Assembly (NCBI GenBank): GCA_002699365.1
Contig: PAAN01000018.1
Coordinates: 144,489 to 208,488 of the forward strand
DNA from: Coraliomargarita sp.
Lineage (GTDB): Bacteria; Verrucomicrobiota; Verrucomicrobiia; Opitutales; Coraliomargaritaceae
Length of the DNA: 64,000 bases
Reading direction: 5' to 3'
The notes under the pieces: model-generated
Database searches by the model: none
The model's input: the letters and a program-made list of their open reading frames with translations, nothing else
What the model was told of the DNA's origin: nothing
Position numbers and translations under genes: made by a program
Part shown: positions 16,975 through 26,219 of the stretch, one piece after another
Position numbering within the stretch: the stretch's first letter is position 1
How the letters are laid out: the number at the start of each line of letters is the position of its first letter

Positions 16975-18423
16975 ATGTGCGCGCTCGAATTTCAACAATC
17001 ACAAAAGCAAACTCAATCGCTTGTACTAGCGCCGCAGTTGCGAAATTCTCTAAAAATTTTGCAAGCCCCAGCAGTGGATCTGCGTACCTCTATTTTAGAG
17101 GAGTTACAAGCGAATCCACTACTCGAAGAGTTATCCATCGATAGTATTAGTGTTGAGGAGCGCATCAGTGAGCCAGATGCAAGTGAGCCAGAGCCGGAAA
17201 AAGAGTTAGATTTTGATGCTGAAGACTATAGTATTCTTGAGCGCATGAGCGAAGATGTGCGCGAGCAATTTGCCCAGGAAAATACTCCTTCACTTATCAC
17301 AAACGAAGCGGCAGAACGGCGAGAACATTTTATGAACTCGCTTACTGTTGGAGTCTCACTGCAGCAACATCTAATCGAGCAAGCCGACCTGGCCGACTGT
17401 ACCGATACGCAGAGAGAAGCCCTCACCTACCTAATTGGTAGCCTCAACGAGAGTGGCTTCTTGACGGAAACTTTATCAAATGTAGCCCTCACTAGCCGCG
17501 TTGCGTACAGCGCAGTTAAAAGCGCAGCAACTTTATTAAAATCATTCGACCCTCCGGGAATCGGTACAAATGATATGCAAGACTGCTTGATTACACAGTT
17601 AGAATTAAATGGGCGTGGCAATTCTGTTGCTGCGCGTATTGTGCGAGATTATTTCAAGCTCCTCGTTCGCCGGAGAATACCCGAACTATCGCGTAAGACA
17701 GGCACTACAACCGACGATATACAAACTGCTATTGAAGAAATCGCGACTCTAGATCCTGCCCCTGGAAAGCGCTTCAGCGCTGACAGCAATACTGTTATCG
17801 AACCAGATGTAACGGTTTTTAAAGATGATTACGGTCAATGGCAGGTAGTCCTTAACAATGACTATATTCCTCGCTTAAGAATTAGCGGAGTCTATAAAGA
17901 AATGCTTGCTAAAGGAACCCTTAGTAAAAAAGAAAAGGACTTTATGCTCGAGCGCATGCGATCTGGAAAATTCCTAATTAATTCAATTGAGCAGCGCCAA
18001 CAAACCATCGAGCGCATTACCCGCGAAATTCTATCTTTTCAGTCCGACTTTTTTGAGCATGGAATAGCAAAGTTAAGACCACTAACTATGAATACAATTG
18101 CGCAAACTGTAGAGGTACATGAGACGACTGTATCGCGTGCTATTGCAAATAAATATATGCGCTCTCCGCATGGTGTCTTTGCCTTCAAATACTTTTTTAC
18201 TCCTGGTTTCACCTCAAGTAGTGGAGAATCTGTATCGAATAAATCAATTAAAGATATGATCGCGCATCTTATTGAGGAAGAAAATACAGCAAAGCCCTAC
18301 TCTGACCAAAAAATAGTCGATCTATTAAAACAAAAAGAGATTAAAATTGCGCGCCGAACAGTGGCTAAGTACCGAGAAGAGTTGGGCATTCTACCGACAA
18401 ATTTAAGAAGGCGATACGACTGA
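16975..18423 (+). CDS. rpoN: RNA polymerase sigma-54 factor
   Basis: Sigma-54 recognises -24/-12 promoters and needs AAA+ activators. I chose the ATG at 16975 because the family N-terminus [21 protein letters not shown] begins there; a longer open frame extends upstream to 16870 without family similarity. The protein has 482 residues. Region I (glutamine-rich activator-interacting segment) is followed by an acidic linker, then the core-binding domain. The DNA-binding helix-turn-helix ([21 protein letters not shown]) comes next, and the C-terminal RpoN box is [14 protein letters not shown]. It overlaps the convergent photolyase-like gene by 21 bp at the 3' end. Confidence 0.95.
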   Translation: MCALEFQQSQKQTQSLVLAPQLRNSLKILQAPAVDLRTSILEELQANPLLEELSIDSISVEERISEPDASEPEPEKELDFDAEDYSILERMSEDVREQFAQENTPSLITNEAAERREHFMNSLTVGVSLQQHLIEQADLADCTDTQREALTYLIGSLNESGFLTETLSNVALTSRVAYSAVKSAATLLKSFDPPGIGTNDMQDCLITQLELNGRGNSVAARIVRDYFKLLVRRRIPELSRKTGTTTDDIQTAIEEIATLDPAPGKRFSADSNTVIEPDVTVFKDDYGQWQVVLNNDYIPRLRISGVYKEMLAKGTLSKKEKDFMLERMRSGKFLINSIEQRQQTIERITREILSFQSDFFEHGIAKLRPLTMNTIAQTVEVHETTVSRAIANKYMRSPHGVFAFKYFFTPGFTSSSGESVSNKSIKDMIAHLIEEENTAKPYSDQKIVDLLKQKEIKIARRTVAKYREELGILPTNLRRRYD

Positions 18424-19587
18424 ATGAAGCGCCGCAGATATACCTTGCTTAAAGCGAAAAAATCCGGCTTTAGCTAGTGGATAAAAATGGGCATCCCAGG
18501 GGCATCGCTGCATGGATAATTTCACTCCTTGTGCTTCAACGACAGATTGAAGATCTTGTATTTTCGAGTCCCACATTCCTGTTGGAACTTCAGCCATTAG
18601 AACAGCATCTAATTGTTTCGTTACTGCCCAGTTACTCACAGAATCGACATCGTTAAACAACGGATGATCGGCTTGAAGTACTGATTGTAAGGATTCTTGA
18701 CGAAACTGTGCAACCATGGGAGCAATTTTATTTACCGAGTACACTGCAGGTGAAAAGTATCCGGCTATATAAATTTCGGCTGTATCTTGATTAGTAACCA
18801 ACCAATTAAACGCGCGCACATCATCTTCTTGCAAAAGTACGCCAACGCGTGACTTTTTTTGCGGAAGAGGACCTAAACTAGGTAGACTGCGTGGTTGCTG
18901 TATAGGAAAAGACTTCGGAATTACCGCTTCGGTGGCTAATCTCTCTTTTACTTCGAAGCGACCTTGGGTGTATTTTTGAATATTATCTGGGTTGGCTAGG
19001 TAGGTCTTTCCTTTCGTGTGCAATCCTGCAACCCAGCGCCAACTTAGAGTATTGCTAGCGGGATCACCATCGAGTAAATATTGCATAAATAGATCTGCAC
19101 CTAAGACCCAAGGAAGCTTGAGCGTATGTATCCAAATACTCGCGTACCACATCCGCACGTGGTTGTGTAAATAACCGGTCTGCTGGAGCTCTTGGGTCCA
19201 CTGATCCACACATTCAATTCCGCTTTGCCCAGCTAGTACAGCTTGATAGGTAGCATCCATAAAGGATACTTTACGCGCTTGATTTAGCTCTGCCAGATAC
19301 TGCTCCCAAACTGCTGGGCGTAGCTGTAACCAACCCTTCCAATAAGTACGCCAACATACTTCGTCGATAAACTTACTAGCTGCGCTAGCGCTATGCTGAT
19401 GAAGAACATGCTCAATAATTTCCCATTCTTGTAATAAGCGCGTACGTACCCAGGGCGAAAGACCAGAGACATTAGCCTCTACCAATGGAGCGCTTACAAA
19501 ATTTCTTCTCGACGCATAATTTTCTCCTGCATGTGGAAGAAATCTTTGGAGCGCTTCGAGCGCTGATTGCCTGTTAGGTATATGCAC
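18403..19587 (-). CDS. photolyase/cryptochrome-type FAD-binding protein with swapped domain order
   Basis: This 394-residue protein has the helical FAD-binding domain of DNA photolyases in its first 225 residues. Hallmark blocks are [39 protein letters not shown] and [21 protein letters not shown]. The usual N-terminal alpha/beta antenna domain is absent. Instead an alpha/beta domain follows at residues about 235-394 ([18 protein letters not shown], and ending [19 protein letters not shown]). The order therefore looks inverted relative to classical photolyases. A light-driven repair or cryptochrome role is inferred from the FAD domain; activity is not proven. It is convergent with rpoN (21 bp overlap). 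Confidence 0.82.
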   Translation of the reverse strand: MHIPNRQSALEALQRFLPHAGENYASRRNFVSAPLVEANVSGLSPWVRTRLLQEWEIIEHVLHQHSASAASKFIDEVCWRTYWKGWLQLRPAVWEQYLAELNQARKVSFMDATYQAVLAGQSGIECVDQWTQELQQTGYLHNHVRMWYASIWIHTLKLPWVLGADLFMQYLLDGDPASNTLSWRWVAGLHTKGKTYLANPDNIQKYTQGRFEVKERLATEAVIPKSFPIQQPRSLPSLGPLPQKKSRVGVLLQEDDVRAFNWLVTNQDTAEIYIAGYFSPAVYSVNKIAPMVAQFRQESLQSVLQADHPLFNDVDSVSNWAVTKQLDAVLMAEVPTGMWDSKIQDLQSVVEAQGVKLSMQRCPWDAHFYPLAKAGFFRFKQGISAALHSVVSPS

Positions 19588-19641
19588 CTAGTACAATCGA
19601 AACAAAACTAAAAAACCTACAAATATATACTGTAGTGCTTC

Positions 19642-20829
19642 TTATTTGGAAATAAGCTCCAAACAGGCACTGCCAATTCCATCGGCAAGCAATCGTCCTT
19701 TAGGACTGAGCCTAAAAAGGGTACCCTCTTGAAAGACTAAGCCTTCATTCACAAATTTTTGAAGTAATTCCTGCAACTGTAGGAGTGAACCCGCACCTGG
19801 GAAACGACGCTGTAATTGCGTCCACTCAATACCCTTATTCATGCGCAGCCCGAAAATAACAGCATCAAAAAAAAGTATTCTATCATTGAGCATTGTTTGC
19901 TCAATCCGGCTACTCGTTTCATCCTTGGTAGATAAGTCCTCAATCCATTGGTCCAGATTAGCCGCACGCTGATACCGAAAACCATTGTACTGGCTGGCTG
20001 CAGAGGGACCACAGCCGATCCATTCGTGCATACGCCAAGTATTTAAATTATGCTGACATTGGCTCGACCGATTCGATGAGAAATTAGAGACCTCATATTG
20101 TTCAAAACCGAGCTCGCCTAACAGCTCCCATCCTCGCTCGTAAAATTGAAGCTCTCGATCTGCATCGATGCTTACTTTTCCTTCGGATAGTTTTACATAT
20201 AGCGCAGTATCTTCTTCAAAAGTTAAGCAATACGTAGAAATATGATTGGGGCGTAGCTGTGCCGCCTCTCGCAGGTCAGACTCCCAGCCTTGCATCGACT
20301 GGTTTGGAATCGCAAAGATCAGGTCCAAGTTTGTATTAGTGAAAGCAGCATCTTGAAGGAGGTCCCACGCCTTGTAGATCTGCCTTGGTTTATGTAAGCG
20401 CCCTAGAGATTCGAGTAATTTGGCATCAAAGCTTTGTACTCCCATGGAAATGCGCGTTACTCCTAAATCGCGTAATACACTTAACTTATCGGCCTTAACC
20501 GTGGACGGCGCCATTTCAACAGTCCATTCCTGCGGCGCAATTGGCAAGCGCTCGAGTAGGCTTCGCCCCATGCGCTCTAAGTCTTTTGCTGGTAATAAAC
20601 CAGGGGTACCCCCACCCCAAAAGATTGTTCCCACTTCACGACCCATTGGTAAATGTGAGAATTCTAAGTCCATCGCATCTAAATAGCGGTTTAGATCACC
20701 GCGCCTTGGCTTCTCCTGATAAAAGGCACAAAAATCACAGGTAGATGCGCAAAATGGCACATGGCAATAAACCCCAAGCGGCAGAGTGGATAGCACGTTT
20801 GTTCGAGAGCTATGAAGTATTGATTTCAC
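19642..20829 (-). CDS. radical SAM HemW-like protein (coproporphyrinogen oxidase-like)
   Basis: This 395-residue protein has a GTG start. The radical SAM cluster motif is CASTCDFCAFY (CxxxCxxC) near the N-terminus, followed by GGGTPGLLP and MAPSTVKADKL. GVTRISMGVQSFD, DLIFAIPNQSMQGWESDL and ISTYCLTFEEDT are all characteristic of the HemN/HemW family. A C-terminal HemN-type domain follows. Length below 400 residues and the motif spacing favour HemW, thought to be a haem chaperone, over the true oxidase HemN. Confidence 0.9.
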   Translation of the reverse strand: MKSILHSSRTNVLSTLPLGVYCHVPFCASTCDFCAFYQEKPRRGDLNRYLDAMDLEFSHLPMGREVGTIFWGGGTPGLLPAKDLERMGRSLLERLPIAPQEWTVEMAPSTVKADKLSVLRDLGVTRISMGVQSFDAKLLESLGRLHKPRQIYKAWDLLQDAAFTNTNLDLIFAIPNQSMQGWESDLREAAQLRPNHISTYCLTFEEDTALYVKLSEGKVSIDADRELQFYERGWELLGELGFEQYEVSNFSSNRSSQCQHNLNTWRMHEWIGCGPSAASQYNGFRYQRAANLDQWIEDLSTKDETSSRIEQTMLNDRILFFDAVIFGLRMNKGIEWTQLQRRFPGAGSLLQLQELLQKFVNEGLVFQEGTLFRLSPKGRLLADGIGSACLELISK

Positions 20830-20955
20830 TGATCCAAATATTAAACACCTACAATAAAGATTAGCCTCTTACTGCGATCTAAGAAATCAAGAAGCAATTG
20901 ACTTAAATAAGTAGTTTTGCTTGCCGATTACTCGAGTTCGCGCATTGCTAGATAA

Positions 20956-21855
20956 ATGATAAAAATAAGCTACATTTTTAGCGCCTTAGCTCTAGCTCTA
21001 CTTTTGGGACTGACTGGATGTAATACCCAGATAGAAAATATGACGCCCACACGTGTTCCAGCCAATCCATCTGGGATTTATACTCTGAGCGCTTATGCTA
21101 AGCTTAGCAATCAGTCTGTCATGCGCGAGAGCATGAGCGCATCGATCGTTATTGATGGTGAAACGCACCCAATGAACCAGAGCGAAGTTGGCGAAGCTCA
21201 CTTTGATTATGACTACATAATGCCAGAGAGTCGAGACAGTGCCCGCTTTTATTATGTCCTCGATTACAAATTTATAAACAAAGACAAGGTCATTAAAGAT
21301 GCCACTGTTCAATCGGGTATCGAGCAAATGAAGCTAATCGATCGCTATTCGATCTCTTTAGATACGAGCCGAGCACCGATTGGAACCTCACTTGCAGTTT
21401 TGGGTCGCGGTTTCTCGCGCAGCGACAAAGTTTATGTTGGTGGCGTGGAAGCGAGCACCCGCTTCATTTCTAGTAATACTCTACAGTATATTGTCCCAAA
21501 TGTGACCCCTGCACAGTCACATTCAGTTGAGGTGCGTGGCCTCAGCACCGAGAGTGCAGGTACTCTTAAAGTAGATCCAGGTCGACCACTGCGAGTTATC
21601 CCTGATAGCTTGAATCTTCAACAAGGGCAGCGCCAAGCGCTCGCCTTTGCTATGGATAATCCAGCGCCAATGGGTGGACTGTATATCAATGTGACAACAG
21701 ACATTCCAAGTAGTGTTATTATGTCAGAGGTGATTATCCCCGAGGCAGCAAGAACAGTAAATATTGCCGTGCAAGCGGGTGAGCCAGGCGCTGGAAGTTT
21801 GTATATACAAGGACCGGGCATGGATGAGATCGTGATCCCTATCACAGTTAAGTAA
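20956..21855 (+). CDS. IPT/TIG-domain lipoprotein
   Basis: This 299-residue protein has a signal peptide and lipobox (GLTGC, Cys22), so it is probably lipid-anchored in the outer membrane or periplasm. Residues about 130-220 resemble an IPT/TIG immunoglobulin-like domain (APIGTSLAVLGRGFSRSDKV, then ASTRFISSNTLQYIVPN). The C-terminal part is another beta-rich region (NLQQGQRQALAFAMDNPA). Function unknown; structural or surface binding is plausible. It converges on oppF with 30 bp between the stops. Confidence 0.78.
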   Translation: MIKISYIFSALALALLLGLTGCNTQIENMTPTRVPANPSGIYTLSAYAKLSNQSVMRESMSASIVIDGETHPMNQSEVGEAHFDYDYIMPESRDSARFYYVLDYKFINKDKVIKDATVQSGIEQMKLIDRYSISLDTSRAPIGTSLAVLGRGFSRSDKVYVGGVEASTRFISSNTLQYIVPNVTPAQSHSVEVRGLSTESAGTLKVDPGRPLRVIPDSLNLQQGQRQALAFAMDNPAPMGGLYINVTTDIPSSVIMSEVIIPEAARTVNIAVQAGEPGAGSLYIQGPGMDEIVIPITVK

Positions 21856-21885
21856 TTCGTTGAAGTTACTTAAGCGCACAGAGCA

Positions 21886-22692
21886 CTAAAGTGTCGGCAC
21901 TGCAGCGAGAAGCTTCTTGGTGTACGGATGCTGCGGGTTGGAGTAGATCGCATCAGCTGGCGCTTGCTCGACGATTTTCCCTTCAGTCATAACTAGTACA
22001 AAATCACTGATGTGTTCGACCACAGCTAAGTCATGTGCAATGAATAAATAGGTTAGCCCAAGCTCCTGCTGTAAATCCTGTAAGAGATTTACAATTTGCG
22101 CCTGCACCGAGACATCCAGGGCGCTAACAGGCTCATCACAGATAATAAATTCTGGTTCGACTGCGAGCGCGCGCGCGATCCCAATACGCTGGCGCTGCCC
22201 CCCGCTAAACTGGTGCGGGTAGCGGCGCATAAAATCGGCTTCTAAACCGACCTTTTCTAATAATTGCGAGACCCGCTCTTCTTTCTGTGATTTAGAAAGT
22301 TGCTTGAAATGAATATCCAGCGGTTCTGCCACACTACTGTAGATACTCATGCGTGGGTTGAGCGAGCTGAAGGGGTCCTGAAAAATCATCTGAATTTTTT
22401 TGCGATAGGGAAAATAAGCTGCCTTAGAGACCGTTGATAAATCTTGCCCCGCATAACGAACGCTGCCCGAAGTGATTGGTGTTAGCCTAGCGATCGCGCG
22501 ACCCGTCGTGGTTTTACCGCTACCACTTTCGCCAACGAGGCCGACAGTCGATCCACGCGGCACTTCAAAAGAAATCCCATCCACCGCCTTTACTTGACCT
22601 ACCACACGCTGGAGCACACCTTCACGAACAGGGAAGTGTACTTGTAAATCACGCACCGCGAGCAGTGGTTCTGAGGCATTTAATTCGCTCAT
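21886..22692 (-). CDS. oppF: oligopeptide ABC transporter ATP-binding protein OppF-type
   Basis: This 268-residue ATPase energises peptide uptake. Walker A is [11 protein letters not shown], the signature is [16 protein letters not shown], and Walker B is [13 protein letters not shown]. The usual OppD/F C-terminal extension ([13 protein letters not shown]) is truncated, and the protein ends at once after it. It belongs to the same transporter as the genes at 23018-28100 but is separated from oppD by a small gene on the opposite strand, so it needs its own promoter in the 97 bp divergent interval. Confidence 0.9.
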   Translation of the reverse strand: MSELNASEPLLAVRDLQVHFPVREGVLQRVVGQVKAVDGISFEVPRGSTVGLVGESGSGKTTTGRAIARLTPITSGSVRYAGQDLSTVSKAAYFPYRKKIQMIFQDPFSSLNPRMSIYSSVAEPLDIHFKQLSKSQKEERVSQLLEKVGLEADFMRRYPHQFSGGQRQRIGIARALAVEPEFIICDEPVSALDVSVQAQIVNLLQDLQQELGLTYLFIAHDLAVVEHISDFVLVMTEGKIVEQAPADAIYSNPQHPYTKKLLAAVPTL

Positions 22693-22789
22693 TATAATTT
22701 GTTATTTCATAGCATGTACTGAAAGCTTCAAGCTATTTGCACAAAGAGTTTACCTTGAGCTTAAAAATTAAAATCTCTACAAACATAGC

Positions 22790-22978
22790 ATGGATCTAAG
22801 TCGCTTCCATAGTATGGACCCGAATTTACTCGTTGGAGTTGTAAATACTGCATTGCGCAATGACTATGAGTCACTTGAGGATCTTTGCTTAACTCACGAT
22901 ATTAGCAGCGAAGAATTGGTGCAGCGCTTGGCAAGTGGGGGCTACGAGTTTCGAAGTGAGCAGCAGCAATTTCGCTGA
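22790..22978 (+). CDS. DUF4250-family small protein
   Basis: This 62-residue protein begins MDLSRFHSMDPNLLVGVVNT and continues LRNDYESLEDLCLTHDISSEELVQRL. The layout matches the DUF4250 family: a short N-terminal segment, a conserved LRxxYxSLxxLC-type stretch and a helix-turn-helix-like second half. It is encoded antisense to the surrounding peptide transporter genes and would be transcribed divergently from oppF and toward oppD. Function unknown. Confidence 0.72.
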   Translation: MDLSRFHSMDPNLLVGVVNTALRNDYESLEDLCLTHDISSEELVQRLASGGYEFRSEQQQFR

Positions 22979-23017
22979 TAGATTTTCGCAACTATTATTT
23001 CGCTGGTAGCTAAAAAG

Positions 23018-23860
23018 CTACTGCGACGCTGCCATTTCGTGATCAATTGTAGTTAAGCGGTGCTGCTTGGCACCTAGTTTTGGAATACAAGCAATCAACG
23101 CCTTCGTATAGGGATGCTGAGGAGCGCTCAAGACAGTCTCCACCGGGCCGCGCTCAACAATGTCTCCTTGGTACATCACCAGCACCTCATCGGCGAAGCC
23201 CTTCACAATACCAAAATTATGGGTAATGAGTACAATGCTCATGCCGAGCTTGCTGCGCAGTTCACGTAAGAGATCAATAATCTGCGCCTGTATGGTGACA
23301 TCGAGAGCTGTAGTAGGCTCGTCTGCCACGAGGAGCTTAGGCTCGCACGCGAGCGCCATCGCGATCATCACCCGTTGCTGCATGCCACCACTCATTTCAT
23401 GCGGGTAGGCTCTATAGCGCTGCGCTGCATCGCGAATGCCGACAAGTTCTAGCAGTTCAACCGTACGCGCTTTAGCATCGCTAAGATCGGGGCGATGTAA
23501 ACGCACCGCCTCTTCTATCTGGTAACCGACAGTAAACACCGGATTAAGGGACGCAGAGGGTTCTTGGAAAATATAGGCAATACCTGCACCGCGGATCTGG
23601 CGCAGTGCCTTAGCATCCATCTTTAGAATATCTTGTCCTGCAAAAAGAATTTCGCCACTCACTGTGCAGCTTGGCGCGGGTGGCAGTAAATTTGTCAGTG
23701 ACAAACAAGTGACACTCTTCCCGCTGCCACTTTCGCCTAAAATTGCGACGGTCTCTCCGCCGCCTGAAACTGAAAAGTCTATGCTATGCACGACCTCAAT
23801 ACTTTCATCACTGCCTTGAAAGGCGATTTTTAGATCCTTAACTTTAAGTAAGTCTGGCAT
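23018..23860 (-). CDS. oppD: oligopeptide ABC transporter ATP-binding protein OppD-type
   Basis: This 280-residue ATPase is the partner of OppF. Walker A is [10 protein letters not shown], the signature [16 protein letters not shown] and Walker [14 protein letters not shown]. The C-terminal PHTRKxxAxIP-type segment is present ([14 protein letters not shown]), followed by a short tail. It lies 52 bp downstream of the fused permease gene, so it is probably co-transcribed with the permease and the binding protein. Confidence 0.92.
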   Translation of the reverse strand: MPDLLKVKDLKIAFQGSDESIEVVHSIDFSVSGGGETVAILGESGSGKSVTCLSLTNLLPPAPSCTVSGEILFAGQDILKMDAKALRQIRGAGIAYIFQEPSASLNPVFTVGYQIEEAVRLHRPDLSDAKARTVELLELVGIRDAAQRYRAYPHEMSGGMQQRVMIAMALACEPKLLVADEPTTALDVTIQAQIIDLLRELRSKLGMSIVLITHNFGIVKGFADEVLVMYQGDIVERGPVETVLSAPQHPYTKALIACIPKLGAKQHRLTTIDHEMAASQ

Positions 23861-23912
23861 AATTAACTAATCAAATAGTTCATTTATTTTGAATCAACAC
23901 TCAACAGCTTTA

Positions 23913-26216
23913 TTAGCGCACTTGCATCTTAGGGTCCACACAATCTCGTAATGTATCACCAAGTACATTGTAAGCGATCACGGTAATAAAAATTGCGAAT
24001 CCAGGAACAAGCATCCACCAAAAATTCATAAAAAATACGATCATATTACCCTGCGATTGTTTAAGCATCAGCCCCCACGAAGCGGACGGCTCAGATATGC
24101 CAAGCCCTAGAAAAGAAAGTGCGGCTTCGGCTAATATATAGCCTGGTATGGATAAGGTCGCTGCAACAAGTAAGTAGCTCGCAAGATTTGGCAAAATATG
24201 CTTAATAAGAATTTTGGGCAAAGATTGGCCCATACTTTCTGCAGCAAGTACATAGGAGCGATTGCGAATCGAAAGAGTCATCCCACGAATAATTCTCGCT
24301 GTGCCCGCCCATCCTATAACGGAGAGTAACACCACTATAATCATATACACCTGCCCAGGGGAAAGCTCTGGACTGATTAATGCAGAGCGAAGAGCGAGCA
24401 GTAAATAAAGCGCAGGTATCGACATTAAGAGCTCCACAAAGCGCATCGCAAAAAAGTCGACAGTTCCACCGTAGTAACCTGCAAGCGAACCGACAATAAA
24501 GCCAAGGATCAGGGTGATCGATATTCCAATAAACCCAATCGAAAGTGAAATCCTTGACCCATATAACAGTCGACTAAAAATATCGCGACCCGTGTCATCT
24601 GCACCAAGTAAATACAGCCGCGCATTTGGCACAGAGGGATCCAGCGAGAATAACGTGCGCTGCATCGCAATAAAGCCCCACAAGTAATAGGGGTCGGTCT
24701 TCGCGAAGAGCTTTACAGGCAACGACTCTCCAGTCGCTTTGTATACAGGTGAACCCAGCGACTGCTTCGCATAGAGCTTCGCCTGTAAGCCGCCCTCCTT
24801 CCAAACAAAGCCTGTCGGTGGATGATAGGCCTTATCCAAATTTTGTTCTGTTATCGGGTAAGGCGCTAAGCAAGGAGCCAGTAAGGCGGCGCTATAGAGC
24901 ACTCCCAATATCGCGATGGAAACTGCGCCGAGCGGGCGGCGCAGCACTGGACCGATCAAGCGCTTAAACAGGACATAAACAATATAGCCAACCAGTGCAA
25001 CACATGCCACAGCGAGCAAACCAGCGAGCAAAATGCCTATGTATTTAAGCCCGACTCCAATCTGCAGCAGTAAAGCTGGCGCAATCACTTCTAATAAAAT
25101 TTCTACAGCGAGCACTGCTAGCAGGGCCATCCATACCCAAGTCGTCTTACCGACGCCAACGCTAAGTGAACTACCAGTCTGGGCGTTGCGAATGCGAGGG
25201 TCCGCCCAAGCGAGCATTAAATCGGCAACTAAATTACCCAGCACTAACATAACCACACCAATCATCACCCCTGCCATCACAACGTACTGATCTTCGCGGA
25301 TCAGAGCATCAAAAATTAGCTGCCCTAAACCTGGGTAGTTCATCACATTTTCCACTAGTAATGCTCCAGATAAAAGGCTTGCAAAGGAATACCCGAAAGA
25401 GGTGATCAGTGGGTTGATGGCATTGCGCAGTACATGCTGAAACATAATCACTCGCTCACGCAGACCCTTCGCCCGCGCGGTATTCGCAAATTCTGCGCGC
25501 ATATAATCGATAAAGTTAGCGCGCATGATGCGCATCATACCAGCCACACTACCGACTCCTAAGACCAGAGTCGGCAAAATTAGGTGGTAGGCATAATCAA
25601 CCCACTGCAACGCCCATGGATAAAACTCACTTTCGACCGATGACCGACCGCCCTCAGGGAAGAGACCAGTAATCGAGGCAAAGTACACCGCTAATATCGC
25701 TAGAAAAAACTCAGGAATTGATAGAGCTGCGTATGCGAGTAGCGCAGACAAGCGATCAAAGATCGAGTCTTTATAAAGTGCTGCAAGAACGCCCAAGGGT
25801 ATCGCAATACACCACGCAAAGGTTATCGAGGTGAGCGATAAAATAAAGGTCGCTGGAACTCGCTGCTTTAGTAAACTGAAAACTTCCACTTGGTAGGTCC
25901 ATGACTCTCCAAAATACGGCCAGCCAAAATGCAGACCTTTTTCTGGAGCCCCAACCCAAGGTCCATATTTAATCGGCGCAACATTTGCGATCCAGTGCCC
26001 ATAGCGCACAAACCAGCGAGTCGGTGCGCCACTTGCATCGATGAGCCCAAGCTGGCGCTCCTGCTGCTCAATCACTTCCTGGGGGATATCGCGAGCCGCG
26101 CGAGCTTGCGTCAGAAAATCTCCTGGCGAAAGATACATTAATATCGAGACAAGCAGGCTCGTGCCCAATAATAAAGGGATCAGGCTAAGTAAACGGCGCA
26201 AAATAAAAGCAGTCAT
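23913..26216 (-). CDS. fused oligopeptide ABC transporter permease (OppB-OppC type)
   Basis: This one polypeptide of 767 residues combines both permease subunits of a peptide transporter. Residues about 1-350 form the OppB/DppB half (start MTAFILRRLLSLIPLLLG, with the coupling segment EFANTARAKGLRE). Residues about 420-767 form the OppC/DppC half, with a large periplasmic loop (about 450-545) and the coupling segment YVLAAESMGQSLPKILIKH. Two hydrophobic helices link the halves. It starts 3 bp after the stop codon of the binding-protein gene. Separate OppB and OppC subunits are the rule, so the fusion is noteworthy, though such fusions occur. Confidence 0.92.
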   Translation of the reverse strand: MTAFILRRLLSLIPLLLGTSLLVSILMYLSPGDFLTQARAARDIPQEVIEQQERQLGLIDASGAPTRWFVRYGHWIANVAPIKYGPWVGAPEKGLHFGWPYFGESWTYQVEVFSLLKQRVPATFILSLTSITFAWCIAIPLGVLAALYKDSIFDRLSALLAYAALSIPEFFLAILAVYFASITGLFPEGGRSSVESEFYPWALQWVDYAYHLILPTLVLGVGSVAGMMRIMRANFIDYMRAEFANTARAKGLRERVIMFQHVLRNAINPLITSFGYSFASLLSGALLVENVMNYPGLGQLIFDALIREDQYVVMAGVMIGVVMLVLGNLVADLMLAWADPRIRNAQTGSSLSVGVGKTTWVWMALLAVLAVEILLEVIAPALLLQIGVGLKYIGILLAGLLAVACVALVGYIVYVLFKRLIGPVLRRPLGAVSIAILGVLYSAALLAPCLAPYPITEQNLDKAYHPPTGFVWKEGGLQAKLYAKQSLGSPVYKATGESLPVKLFAKTDPYYLWGFIAMQRTLFSLDPSVPNARLYLLGADDTGRDIFSRLLYGSRISLSIGFIGISITLILGFIVGSLAGYYGGTVDFFAMRFVELLMSIPALYLLLALRSALISPELSPGQVYMIIVVLLSVIGWAGTARIIRGMTLSIRNRSYVLAAESMGQSLPKILIKHILPNLASYLLVAATLSIPGYILAEAALSFLGLGISEPSASWGLMLKQSQGNMIVFFMNFWWMLVPGFAIFITVIAYNVLGDTLRDCVDPKMQVR

Positions 26217-26219
26217 TGG

